Assembly: GCA_031266295.1 (NCBI GenBank)
Contig: JAISBH010000246.1
Span: 1 to 13,429, forward strand
Direction of reading: 5' to 3'
Source of the DNA: Oscillospiraceae bacterium
GTDB taxonomy: Bacteria; Bacillota; Clostridia; Christensenellales; Aristaeellaceae
DNA: 13,429 nt
In this document: in pieces, positions 7,288-13,290 of the stretch
How the letters are laid out: every line of letters starts with the position of its first letter
How positions within the stretch are numbered: position 1 is the stretch's first letter
The notes under the pieces: generated by a model
Told to the model about the DNA's origin: nothing
What the model saw: only the letters and a program-made list of their open reading frames with translations
The model's database searches: none
Program-made: the position numbers and the translations under genes

Positions 7288-8154
7288 TCACCCTTTCAGG
7301 CCGGTCATGGTAATGCCCTGTACGATATAGCGCTGAGCGAACAGGTAAACCAGTAAAACGGGCAGCGTCGCGAAACTAAGCAGCACCATGACGTTCGTCC
7401 AAGTCGCCGCGCCCTTTTGGGTAGCGTATATGCGAATCATGATGGTATACTTGGATGAATCCGGCAGCAGAATCAGCGGGAACATGAACTGGTTGTAGAC
7501 GGCCATGAACGTGTTCAGCGTGATCACCGCCAGGACGGGCTTGGACAAAGGCATTACAATCCGCAGCAGAATGCCCATCGCGCCCGCGCCGTCGATACGC
7601 GCGGATTCCAGCAGGTCGGTTGGCAGACCGTCGAAGAAGCCTTTCAGCAGGAAGATCGACCAGCCCCACGCGGAAAACGCCAACAGGAGCGACCAGAAAT
7701 TGTTTATGAGGTTCAAACCTGTTCCCAGGAAATTGTTGAACATCAGGTAAGACGGGATAGCAATGGCCTGTTCGTTGATCATCATCGTGCCCACGAAGTA
7801 AAGCAGCACAAACTTGGAGCCGCGCGGCTTCAGTTTGGACAGCGCATAGGCGGCGAGGATGGAGATGGTGCACTGTATAAGGATGGTGCCGCCGCACAGG
7901 ATCAGCGTATTCCAAAAATTCTGCATGAGGTTGTACTTGGAGAATGTCTCGGGGATGTTGGTGAACTTAGGCGCGGCGGGGATGAGGGTCGGGATGGCGC
8001 GCATGATCTCCTTATTGGACTTGAACATACCGGAGACCATCCAAAGGTAAGGGAATATTTGGATCGGCACGCCGATGCACAGCACGGCGATGATGACCCA
8101 ATAGGTGATTTTACCCTTCGCGGTTTTACGTTCGATCGGGTGCAGCGCCGCCAT
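7288..8154 (-). CDS. CUT1 carbohydrate ABC transporter permease, MalG/AraQ-like
   Basis: This 288-residue permease is the second membrane subunit of the sugar transporter. Six membrane segments are visible, with the conserved EAA loop ESARIDGAGAMGILLRIVMP at about residues 190-210, followed by LSKPVLAVITL, and a C-terminus (QRYIVQGITMTGLKG) that is diagnostic for the MalG-like half of CUT1 systems. It begins 3 nt after the stop of the MalF-like permease; GGGAGG lies inside the end of that gene, 10 nt before the ATG. No ATPase gene occurs in the operon; CUT1 systems of Bacillota often share one general ATPase (MsmX-type) encoded elsewhere. Substrate is inferred only from the neighbouring dehydratase and dehydrogenase. 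Confidence 0.95.
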   Translation of the reverse strand: MAALHPIERKTAKGKITYWVIIAVLCIGVPIQIFPYLWMVSGMFKSNKEIMRAIPTLIPAAPKFTNIPETFSKYNLMQNFWNTLILCGGTILIQCTISILAAYALSKLKPRGSKFVLLYFVGTMMINEQAIAIPSYLMFNNFLGTGLNLINNFWSLLLAFSAWGWSIFLLKGFFDGLPTDLLESARIDGAGAMGILLRIVMPLSKPVLAVITLNTFMAVYNQFMFPLILLPDSSKYTIMIRIYATQKGAATWTNVMVLLSFATLPVLLVYLFAQRYIVQGITMTGLKG

Positions 8155-8157
8155 AGA

Positions 8158-9138
8158 TCAGCTACCTCCCATCCGCGCGCTTTGAGCAAGCGCTTGATTC
8201 CGGCGTTTCTCGTCGCGCTTCATGCGCTCGACGGACCAATCTCGATCCAGCGACATTTGAATGAGCGTCAGGATGAATATGATCAGGAACGTGATGGTGG
8301 ACAGCGCGAGGGCGTAGCCGTAATCGTTGTTACCGAAATACGCCTGTTTGAACGAGTAGAGGATGATGGTTTCCGTCGAACCGGAGGGACCGCCGTTCGT
8401 CATGATCATGACGTTGTCAAACGCGTTGAACGACGATATGACGGCCAGTATCAGCATGGTGGTGATGATGGGGAGGATTTGTGGCAGCGAGATGCGCAGG
8501 ATACGTTTAACGAACCCCGCGCCGTCGATAAGCGCGGATTCGTGCTGTTCCTCCGGAATATCTTGCAGCGCGGCAAGATAGATCAGCATATTCATGCCGC
8601 CGCCCATGATCAGCCCGGGTACGCTCATGCACCATTTGACGAGGCGGACGTCGTTGAGCCATAGTTGATCCTTGAGACCCAACGTGCGCATGATGAAATT
8701 CGCCAGGCCGAAATCGGGCTGCCAGATGAATTTCCACAATACCATCATCGCGATGCCTGGGGCTATGGCGGGGATGTAGTACATCGTGCGGAAGAAGGTT
8801 TTGCCGCGGCGTACTTCATTCACCAATGTCGCCAGCAGGATGGGCGCCCAGAATGTCATAACCAATCCAATCAGCAGGAACTGGATGTTGTTCCATACGG
8901 CGGTGGCGAAGAAATGATCGCGGAACGCGCGCAGATAATTGGTCAGTCCGATGAACGCGCCGGGCATATGAACGATATCCACTTTGAAAAACGACACGAT
9001 AATGCCCAGCAGAATGGGGTAATATTTGAATAGCGTGAAGCTGATCAGCGCAGGCAAAAGGAACACCCAGCCGATCAGGCTGAATTTAACGGCGGCATAC
9101 TTGCGGCGCACGGGGTGTGCCGCGTTTGGATGCGTCAT
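8158..9138 (-). CDS. CUT1 carbohydrate ABC transporter permease, MalF/UgpA-like
   Basis: The 326-residue protein is the first membrane subunit of the sugar transporter. After a basic leader there is a first membrane segment (FSLIGWVFLLPALISFTLF) and a conserved IGLTNYLRAF block. The EAA loop EEQHESALIDGAGFVKRILR follows at about residues 197-217, then FNAFDNVMIMTNGGPSGSTE, the typical UgpA/MalF-like block before the last membrane segment. The C-terminus is a charged tail of about 30 residues. The start at 9138 has AGAGAGGA 7 nt upstream. It lies 154 nt after the binding-protein gene with an intrinsic terminator-like hairpin between, and 3 nt before the MalG-like gene, with which it would form a heterodimer. 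Confidence 0.95.
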   Translation of the reverse strand: MTHPNAAHPVRRKYAAVKFSLIGWVFLLPALISFTLFKYYPILLGIIVSFFKVDIVHMPGAFIGLTNYLRAFRDHFFATAVWNNIQFLLIGLVMTFWAPILLATLVNEVRRGKTFFRTMYYIPAIAPGIAMMVLWKFIWQPDFGLANFIMRTLGLKDQLWLNDVRLVKWCMSVPGLIMGGGMNMLIYLAALQDIPEEQHESALIDGAGFVKRILRISLPQILPIITTMLILAVISSFNAFDNVMIMTNGGPSGSTETIILYSFKQAYFGNNDYGYALALSTITFLIIFILTLIQMSLDRDWSVERMKRDEKRRNQALAQSARMGGS

Positions 9139-9242
9139 GGGATGATCCTCTCTTTCCGGATAAGACGACGCGCAGCGCCGCCGTATCTTGTGGAATATAG
9201 CTCACGGCTTACCAAGGGCCTACGAAGCGGATTGCCGATGGT

Positions 9243-9276
9243 AAAAAAGGCTCGATCGTTCGAGCGACCGAGCCTT
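9243..9276 (-). terminator. Intrinsic terminator-like hairpin between the sugar-binding protein and permease genes
   Basis: On the minus-strand transcript AAGGCTCG (9276-9269) pairs with CGAGCCTT (9254-9247), with an inner TCG/CGA pairing across a short loop, and the stem runs straight into TTTTTT (9248-9243). This is a textbook Rho-independent form. It lies 16 nt after the binding-protein stop and about 105 nt before the permease start. As the permeases show no promoter of their own that I can find, partial read-through is the likely arrangement, giving more binding protein than permease. Confidence 0.85.
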
Positions 9277-9292
9277 GTACGGAATCAGAGAA

Positions 9293-10672
9293 TCACACCG
9301 GCTTTTTGAAGGTCTCAGGATACATCTCGTACAGGCGTTCCGCGCACGCGTCTAGCAGCGCCTTCGCCTCGTCGAAGGTGATACCTTCCTTCAGGTAGAT
9401 GGTCTGCAGCGGGATGACGATCTCGTTTTTCAGATCGTTCCAGTTCGGGCAGTAAGGTTCGGGCTTGGCGACGGCCATCGCGTCGGCCAGTTCCTTAGCC
9501 CAATGCGCCGGCCACTTGGAAGCCAGGGAATATTTCGTTTCGACGAGATCGTTGCGCACGGACGGCTTCGCGTTGAGCTGTCCGAGGCTATCTTCCAGCG
9601 TCCAACGCTCAATGAGATATTCTTCATCGTAGCTTAGGTATGTTAGCACATCCCAGGCCGCGTCGCGCTGCTCTTTGGTCGCCAGCGGGGACATTGTCCA
9701 CACCTCGCCGCCAGCGAAAGCAACCGGCGCGCCGCCCTCATCCTTGCCAGGCAGCGGGAACACGCCGATATCATCCTGCACTTGGTCGAACTTCGCGAGT
9801 TGTTCCACCGTGAAGTCGGGAGGCGAACCCCAGCCGAACGCAGCCTGACCGGCCTTGACGTGATTCTGGTAATCGTCATAGCTTTCCAGGATATCCTTCT
9901 GGGTGGCGTTGCGCGCCCAGATCAGTTCGTTCATGTACATCGCGGCGTTGACGCCCGGCTCCTCGTTGAACGCGATCGCCCAAGAGCCGTCTTCGTTCTG
10001 GCGCACCATTTCGCCGCCGGCCGACCAGACCCACGGGGTGAACGTCCATGCGTTGTAGTCTGAGCCGAGCAGCAGATAACCGAAGCGCGGTTCGTCCTTA
10101 TCGGTGTACTGCGAAGCTAAGTCCGCGAATTCCGACCACGTAGTCGGCAGGCGATCCGGGTCTCCGCCCGCCTCGCGGATGACCGCCTTGTTATAGGCGA
10201 TACCCGTTACATATGGAGCAAAGGGAACGGCGTACCATTTGCCGTCTGGGGTTGAAATGGCTTGGTCGAACGTCGTGTTGACCAATCCCTGGTTCTTAAG
10301 ATCCCAGTTGACGACGTATTCCGTAATTTCGGCGATGGTTCCGTTCGCCATGCGCGTTTGAATGTCTACATACGGAAACTGCCGGGCGAGGGTGGGTCCG
10401 TCGCCGGCCATCAATAATGTATCGTATTGTTGCCGATAGTCGGTACCTGGAGCGAGGCGAGTCCACTCAAATTCGATATCCGGGTATTTCGCTTCAACTG
10501 AATTTTTCTCGTGATCAAACAGCGTCCAATCCGCTTCCTGCGCATCGTCCTGCGGCATGTGGTTGAGCTTTATTTTTACCCCCCCCCCCCCCTCAGAACA
10601 TGCGACAAAGTTCGTCCCGATTGCAACCAACATCACAACCGCGACGGCAAGGGCAACGATGGATTTACGCAT
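9293..10672 (-). CDS. Family 1 extracellular solute-binding lipoprotein of the CUT1 sugar transporter
   Basis: The 459-residue lipoprotein would bind the sugar or sugar derivative outside the cell. It starts MRKSIVALAVAVVMLVAIG, followed by TNFVAC, a signal peptide with a lipobox whose lipid-modified residue would be Cys25; the -3 residue is Phe, slightly unusual. The sequence then reads SEGGGGVKIKLNHMPQD. Later blocks fit family 1 binding proteins: YDTLLMAGDGP, WYAVPFAPYVTGIAYNKAV, LPTTWSEFADLASQYT and FPLPGKDEGGAPVAFAGGEV. The start at 10672 is set by AAGGAGG 7 nt upstream; longer in-frame starts would run into the mapped promoter region. Four consecutive GGG codons lie in a run of 14 G (10579-10592), so a one-base slip would stop translation near residue 32. 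It is first in the operon. Confidence 0.93.
   Translation of the reverse strand: MRKSIVALAVAVVMLVAIGTNFVACSEGGGGVKIKLNHMPQDDAQEADWTLFDHEKNSVEAKYPDIEFEWTRLAPGTDYRQQYDTLLMAGDGPTLARQFPYVDIQTRMANGTIAEITEYVVNWDLKNQGLVNTTFDQAISTPDGKWYAVPFAPYVTGIAYNKAVIREAGGDPDRLPTTWSEFADLASQYTDKDEPRFGYLLLGSDYNAWTFTPWVWSAGGEMVRQNEDGSWAIAFNEEPGVNAAMYMNELIWARNATQKDILESYDDYQNHVKAGQAAFGWGSPPDFTVEQLAKFDQVQDDIGVFPLPGKDEGGAPVAFAGGEVWTMSPLATKEQRDAAWDVLTYLSYDEEYLIERWTLEDSLGQLNAKPSVRNDLVETKYSLASKWPAHWAKELADAMAVAKPEPYCPNWNDLKNEIVIPLQTIYLKEGITFDEAKALLDACAERLYEMYPETFKKPV
10579..10592 (-). repeat. Homopolymer of 14 G (coding strand) inside the lipoprotein gene
   Basis: The plus strand has 14 consecutive C, read as GAG GGG GGG GGG GGG GTA on the coding strand, directly after the lipobox Cys25. 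Fourteen keeps the gene in frame. With 13 or 16 G the next codon is TAA at once; with 15 G a TGA follows after about 22 codons. Such tracts are classic slippage sites, though sequencing error in homopolymers is also possible. Confidence 0.9.
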
Positions 10673-10741
10673 ACAGTCTCCTCCTTCTTTATAATACAAA
10701 CAACACGAATGTGTGTCGTTCACATACATCCCAGCATCTAT

Positions 10742-10770
10742 ATTGTACATACTCACGGAAGATTTGTCAA
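10742..10770 (-). promoter_or_regulatory. Sigma-70/SigA-type promoter of the sugar-acid operon
   Basis: On the minus strand TTGACA (10770-10765) and TACAAT (10747-10742) are separated by exactly 17 nt. Transcription would begin near 10735 and leave a leader of about 60 nt before the lipoprotein ATG. ATTTGT/ACAAAT half-sites with a 12-nt spacer overlap and precede the -35 box (about 10762-10785) and could be an operator; I do not recognise the regulator, and the core of a CcpA cre site is absent. Confidence 0.8.
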
Positions 10771-10960
10771 GTATTTTTCACAAATTGTTCGCTCGATTCT
10801 TTTCAACAACCGATCGCAGTGAGAGGCGAAAAGATGCAGATTTAAAAGGCAGGCGCGATTGTTTTTGCGATTTTAATGTATTGTTATAGCTTATTCTGAC
10901 TATCTCGATATAACGAAGCAGGTATCGGCGCGAAGCACAAAGCGACCACCCGCTGCGGCA

Positions 10961-10997
10961 TGGATTTTGTTGAAATCCACTGCACAATTCCAAATTT
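10961..10997 (+). repeat. Left copy of a compound inverted repeat
   Basis: This copy contains the hairpin TGGATTT-TGTTG-AAATCCA followed by CTGCA and then CAATTCCAAATTT (10985-10997). The last 13 bases are repeated exactly in inverted orientation at 11489-11501, and TGAAATCCACTGC (10971-10983) recurs at 11503-11515. Read inward from the outside, both copies give TGGATTT then CAATTCCAAATTT, as terminal inverted repeats would. Confidence 0.55.
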
Positions 10998-11405
10998 AGA
11001 ATTTTTCAATATCATTCGGTCGCCTACAATCGATTTTTCTTTTACGAGAATCGCTCGTTGTACCATACGTGTCCATGCCGTACGAGTCGCTGCGGCGGGA
11101 CGCTGTTCGATCTGCGGATCGAATGCGCTTTAAGTTTGTGACGCCCCGCCACTATGACGTAAGTTGTCAACTTCCTTATGGCATTTTCACTGGCAGGGCG
11201 CAGGGTTGGAACGGGGGAACGAGGGACGCCCCCCTTCCCCCCGACGGGGGTACAACGGGGGTTTGCGGGATTCTGTCCCGGTACCCTGCGAAGGGCTATC
11301 CGCCCTTTCGAATCCTGACCAGGCTTCGCCTGGACCATCGTGACACACATTCCATCGGCTTCGGCCAGCATGTTGTGTTCCGATAGTCTGTTCCGTAACG
11401 TAACC

Positions 11406-11458
11406 GACAACCCTCATCGCCCCCCTAGGGGGAGATGTCGCCGCAGCGACAGAGGGGG
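11406..11458 (+). repeat. REP-like 53-nt palindromic unit, copy A
   Basis: The unit folds as a three-arm structure: closing stem CCCTC (11411-11415) with GAGGG (11452-11456), arm one CCCCCTAGGGGG (11421-11432), and arm two GTCGC-CGCA-GCGAC (11437-11450). Copy B at 12076-12128 matches it with one difference in 53. A third, partial and inverted copy lies at 11994-12026. Multiple near-identical intergenic copies are the mark of a dispersed repeat family. Confidence 0.85.
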
Positions 11459-11488
11459 GTTCTCCCTCCCGAGTGCGACACCAATCCC

Positions 11489-11515
11489 AAATTTGGAATT
11501 GCTGAAATCCACTGC
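11489..11515 (-). repeat. Right copy of the compound inverted repeat
   Basis: AAATTTGGAATTG (11489-11501) is the exact reverse complement of 10985-10997, followed after one base by TGAAATCCACTGC (11503-11515), which is also present at 10971-10983. It ends 7 bases before the tRNA promoter. Together with the left copy it encloses about 490 bases of non-coding sequence. Confidence 0.55.
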
Positions 11516-11522
11516 GCGCGGC

Positions 11523-11551
11523 TTGACAAGCTTCGTCGGAAATGCTACAAT
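11523..11551 (+). promoter_or_regulatory. Promoter of the tRNA-Trp gene
   Basis: TTGACA (11523-11528) and TACAAT (11546-11551) are separated by 17 nt, the same arrangement as at the sugar-acid operon promoter. The expected transcription start near 11557-11558 lies about 5 nt before the mature tRNA, as usual for single tRNA genes. Confidence 0.85.
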
Positions 11552-11562
11552 ATGTAGGTCTT

Positions 11563-11637
<75 letters not shown>

Positions 11638-11659
11638 TGGTCAACCGTAGGCCAGATAC

Positions 11660-11700
11660 AATACAGGAGGCTTGCATATAGCCTCCTGTATTATTTCATA
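11660..11700 (+). terminator. Intrinsic terminator of the tRNA-Trp gene
   Basis: AATACAGGAGGC (11660-11671) pairs perfectly over 12 bp with GCCTCCTGTATT (11681-11692) around a 9-nt loop, followed by the moderately T-rich ATTTCATATT. It lies 22 nt after the encoded CCA. Confidence 0.85.
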
Positions 11701-11993
11701 TTAACGTTGAATCCTTGTGAGAAACTTACGTTTCTTTTTTAGTGATAGTATACTCTTGAAATCTATATAAGCGCAATCGTGCCCTCGTTCGCCCCTCCTG
11801 TCAACCCATTTGCGCTAACGTCTCTTGAAGTGGCGTAAAGCCCGGCGATGCAAAATTGTGTTTTTTATTTGCGTGTGCTTAGGGCCTGTGCGAAAAATCT
11901 CGCGTGGGTCTCGGAGTGCCTTTTCCGCCCCATTAATGTAAGAATCCCTTCGGGATTCTGCGGATACGCGCCCGCTTTGCGCTGCGCGCCGCC

Positions 11994-12026
11994 ACATCTC
12001 CCCCTGAAGGGGCGATGAGGGTTGTC
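11994..12026 (-). repeat. REP-like unit, inverted partial copy C
   Basis: The reverse complement of these 33 bases matches the first 33 bases of copy B (12076-12108) with four differences, all but one in the central C/G-run, where CCCCTTCAGGGG replaces CCCCCTAGGGGG. Beyond 11994 the similarity to the second arm (GTCGC-CGCA-GCGAC) is lost. It faces copy B across a 49-nt spacer. Confidence 0.75.
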
Positions 12027-12075
12027 AGCTGCCCATATCATGCAAGTGACGTTGCTTGCAAACCGCATAGTAGAT

Positions 12076-12128
12076 GACAGCCCTCATCGCCCCCCTAGGG
12101 GGAGATGTCGCCGCAGCGACAGAGGGGG
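12076..12128 (+). repeat. REP-like 53-nt palindromic unit, copy B
   Basis: This is the same three-arm unit as copy A (11406-11458) in the same orientation, with a single difference at its fifth base. It begins 49 nt after the inverted copy C, and the pair can form one large imperfect hairpin. The centre of the spacer has its own small stem, TGCAAG/CTTGCA (12041-12060). Confidence 0.85.
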
Positions 12129-12143
12129 CGGTTCCGCCATCAT

Positions 12144-12225
12144 TGCGTAAACGCGTAAGGGGTGTTCCTATGTGGACGTGCGTTACACGCCTCACACATG
12201 TACACACCCCTTACGCGTTTACGCA
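12144..12225. repeat. Perfect 22-bp inverted repeat overlapping the end of the nuclease gene
   Basis: The left arm (12144-12165, beginning TGCGTAAACGCGTAAGG) and right arm (12204-12225, ending CCTTACGCGTTTACGCA) are exact reverse complements over 22 nt. The 38-nt spacer contains further pairing (ATGTG/CACAT, CGTG/CACG). The right arm covers the stop codon and last codons of the nuclease gene. No T-run follows in the minus direction, so it is not a standard intrinsic terminator, although it could still end or protect the transcript. Confidence 0.85.
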
Positions 12226-12455
12226 TTATCGCCAGAGGGTCTTCCCGCCAGCGCGTCTCTTTTCAGTGCGTCCAACTGATCCCAGGTGCAGCCCGTTGTC
12301 TTGATGATATCGTCATAGGGATAACCCAGGCCGAGCAGCGTTGAGGCAATCTGACGCTTCTCCTCTAGTCTGCCTCTCCGCAGCCCTTCCTGCAGTCCTT
12401 CCTGACGATACTTCTTAGCCATACTCTCCTCATGCAAGATAGCCAGTTCGACCAT
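12219..12455 (-). CDS. Possible intragenic C-terminal product of the Rpn-type nuclease gene (78 residues)
   Basis: In frame within the nuclease gene, codon 228 is ATG (12455-12453), preceded by GGGAGG (12470-12465) with a 9-nt spacer, stronger than the site of the full-length gene. Translation from here gives a 78-residue protein starting MVELAILHEESMAKK and including the QEG-repeat helix and the C-terminal LGYPYDDI domain, but none of the nuclease core. In E. coli Rpn proteins, an intragenic C-terminal product is known to counter the full-length nuclease. That it exists here is inference from the start site alone. Confidence 0.4.
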   Translation of the reverse strand: MVELAILHEESMAKKYRQEGLQEGLRRGRLEEKRQIASTLLGLGYPYDDIIKTTGCTWDQLDALKRDALAGRPSGDNA

Positions 12456-13136
12456 TGCCGTTACCCTCCCATCTTTCAAGACTTCCTGAGCCGCCGCCTG
12501 TAGAGCCGGGATCAGGTCGTTGTGTGAGCCAGTAATATTATACGCGTTCGGGTTCATGAGATACGCCATCAGTTCCTTGATGTTATCGTCCAGGCCGGCG
12601 TTGTTGCCGCCCGCGAAGAATATATCAATGCGCGGAGTACCGTTCAGCTCGTAATCGGTATGCCGCAGGAGGCGAAGTTCTATCGGGTTGTAACACTCGC
12701 CGAAACCAAACGGGTCATGCAGGCATATGAACGCCACGCGCATCTGTTTCAGGTCGAAGTAACTCGCGCCGCGATGGGTCAGGTAGGCGCTCAATATCGA
12801 GCTGATGAACACGGCGCGGTTCACGATGAGCGGCTCGGCCTCTCGCTGCATCTCAACGACTATCACAACCTCGTCGTCCTCAAAATACAGGTCAAAGCGT
12901 GCGCCACGAGTCGACGCTGAAGCGAGCACGGTCTTCTCGGTCTCGACGATCGCGCGCTCGATCTCCTGTGGGCTAGAGTTCTCGGTCAGCACGATGGGGT
13001 CGCTGTCGGCCTGGCCGACAAGCACCTTGACGGTGCGCGGCTCCCTGTCTGGGTATAACTGGCGCACAGTCCGCAGCGCCAGGCGCGGATTGCGGATCAT
13101 CGTGCACGCGAAAACAATGGAATTAGTAATGTCCAT
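12219..13136 (-). CDS. Rpn-type PD-(D/E)XK nuclease family protein ('recombination-promoting nuclease/putative transposase')
   Basis: The 305-residue protein has the nuclease core of the PD-(D/E)XK transposase-like family: Asp82 in ARFDLYF, then the E-x-Q motif (Glu95, Gln97) in VVIVVEMQREAE. Blocks that follow are typical of the family (AVFISSILSAYLTHRGASYF, MRVAFICLHDPFGF, IDIFFAGG). Near the C-terminus is a repeat-like helical stretch (YRQEGLQEGLRRGRLEEKRQ) and a closing LLGLGYPYDDIIKTTGCTWDQLDAL segment, as in many relatives. Relatives promote recombination or degrade DNA, and some act in phage defence. The start at 13136 has AGAGGTG 8 nt upstream and a promoter 23 nt away. An internal ATG at 12455 with GGGAGG could yield a 78-residue C-terminal product. 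The gene stands alone, next to repeats and a group II intron, as often for this family. Confidence 0.87.
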   Translation of the reverse strand: MDITNSIVFACTMIRNPRLALRTVRQLYPDREPRTVKVLVGQADSDPIVLTENSSPQEIERAIVETEKTVLASASTRGARFDLYFEDDEVVIVVEMQREAEPLIVNRAVFISSILSAYLTHRGASYFDLKQMRVAFICLHDPFGFGECYNPIELRLLRHTDYELNGTPRIDIFFAGGNNAGLDDNIKELMAYLMNPNAYNITGSHNDLIPALQAAAQEVLKDGRVTAMVELAILHEESMAKKYRQEGLQEGLRRGRLEEKRQIASTLLGLGYPYDDIIKTTGCTWDQLDALKRDALAGRPSGDNA

Positions 13137-13158
13137 CGACCACGCACCTCTTGCTTAT

Positions 13159-13187
13159 ATCATAACAAAACCGGCGCGGATTGTCAA
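13159..13187 (-). promoter_or_regulatory. Promoter of the Rpn-type nuclease gene
   Basis: On the minus strand TTGACA (13187-13182) and TATGAT (13164-13159) are separated by exactly 17 nt. Transcription would start near 13152, giving a leader of only about 16 nt that just accommodates the ribosome binding site. Confidence 0.8.
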
Positions 13188-13290
13188 TCTCTCCCGATCT
13201 TGCTCAATCTCACGTGTCCGCGCAGGGTTATTCTTGGTGTGGTTATCAAAAACGTACGTATCATGGCTCAATGATAAAATTATTTCCAAC

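Larger units (their letters stand above)
10773..11522. other. Gene-free, repeat-rich intergenic region left of the tRNA
   Basis: I see no convincing gene here. The stretch holds several short hairpins: TGGATTT/AAATCCA (10961-10979), TTCGATC/GATCGAA with a TGCG loop (11106-11123), the palindrome AAGTTGTCAACTT (11161-11173), AAGGGC/GCCCTT (11291-11307) and CCAGGC/GCCTGG (11319-11333). It also has G- and C-runs at about 11226-11262 and one full 53-nt dispersed repeat unit (11406-11458). A compound inverted repeat bounds 10961-11515. The two upstream operon regions (minus-strand promoter at 10742, plus-strand tRNA promoter at 11523) diverge from it. Confidence 0.6.
11701..12143. other. Gene-free region with palindromic repeats right of the tRNA
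   Basis: No credible coding sequence is visible. The first part (11701-11880) is plain and A/T-rich. From 11881 there is a segment resembling the arm of the 4451-4527 hairpin. Next comes an 8-bp hairpin AGAATCCC-TTC-GGGATTCT (11941-11959) and a GC-rich stretch, and then the two facing repeat copies at 11994-12026 and 12076-12128. Confidence 0.6.

Noticed and set aside
8059..8664. Plus-strand open frame (201 codons) opposite the two sugar permease genes
   Set aside because: It spans the junction of two real genes on the other strand and has no recognisable features.
10673..10735. Riboswitch in the leaders of the two transporter operons
   Set aside because: The leaders (about 60-70 nt) are short and show no known aptamer core or switching terminator.
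10762..10785. CcpA cre site at the sugar-acid operon promoter
   Set aside because: TGAAAAATACTTGACA only loosely resembles the consensus and lacks the central CG; an operator of unknown type is all that can be said.
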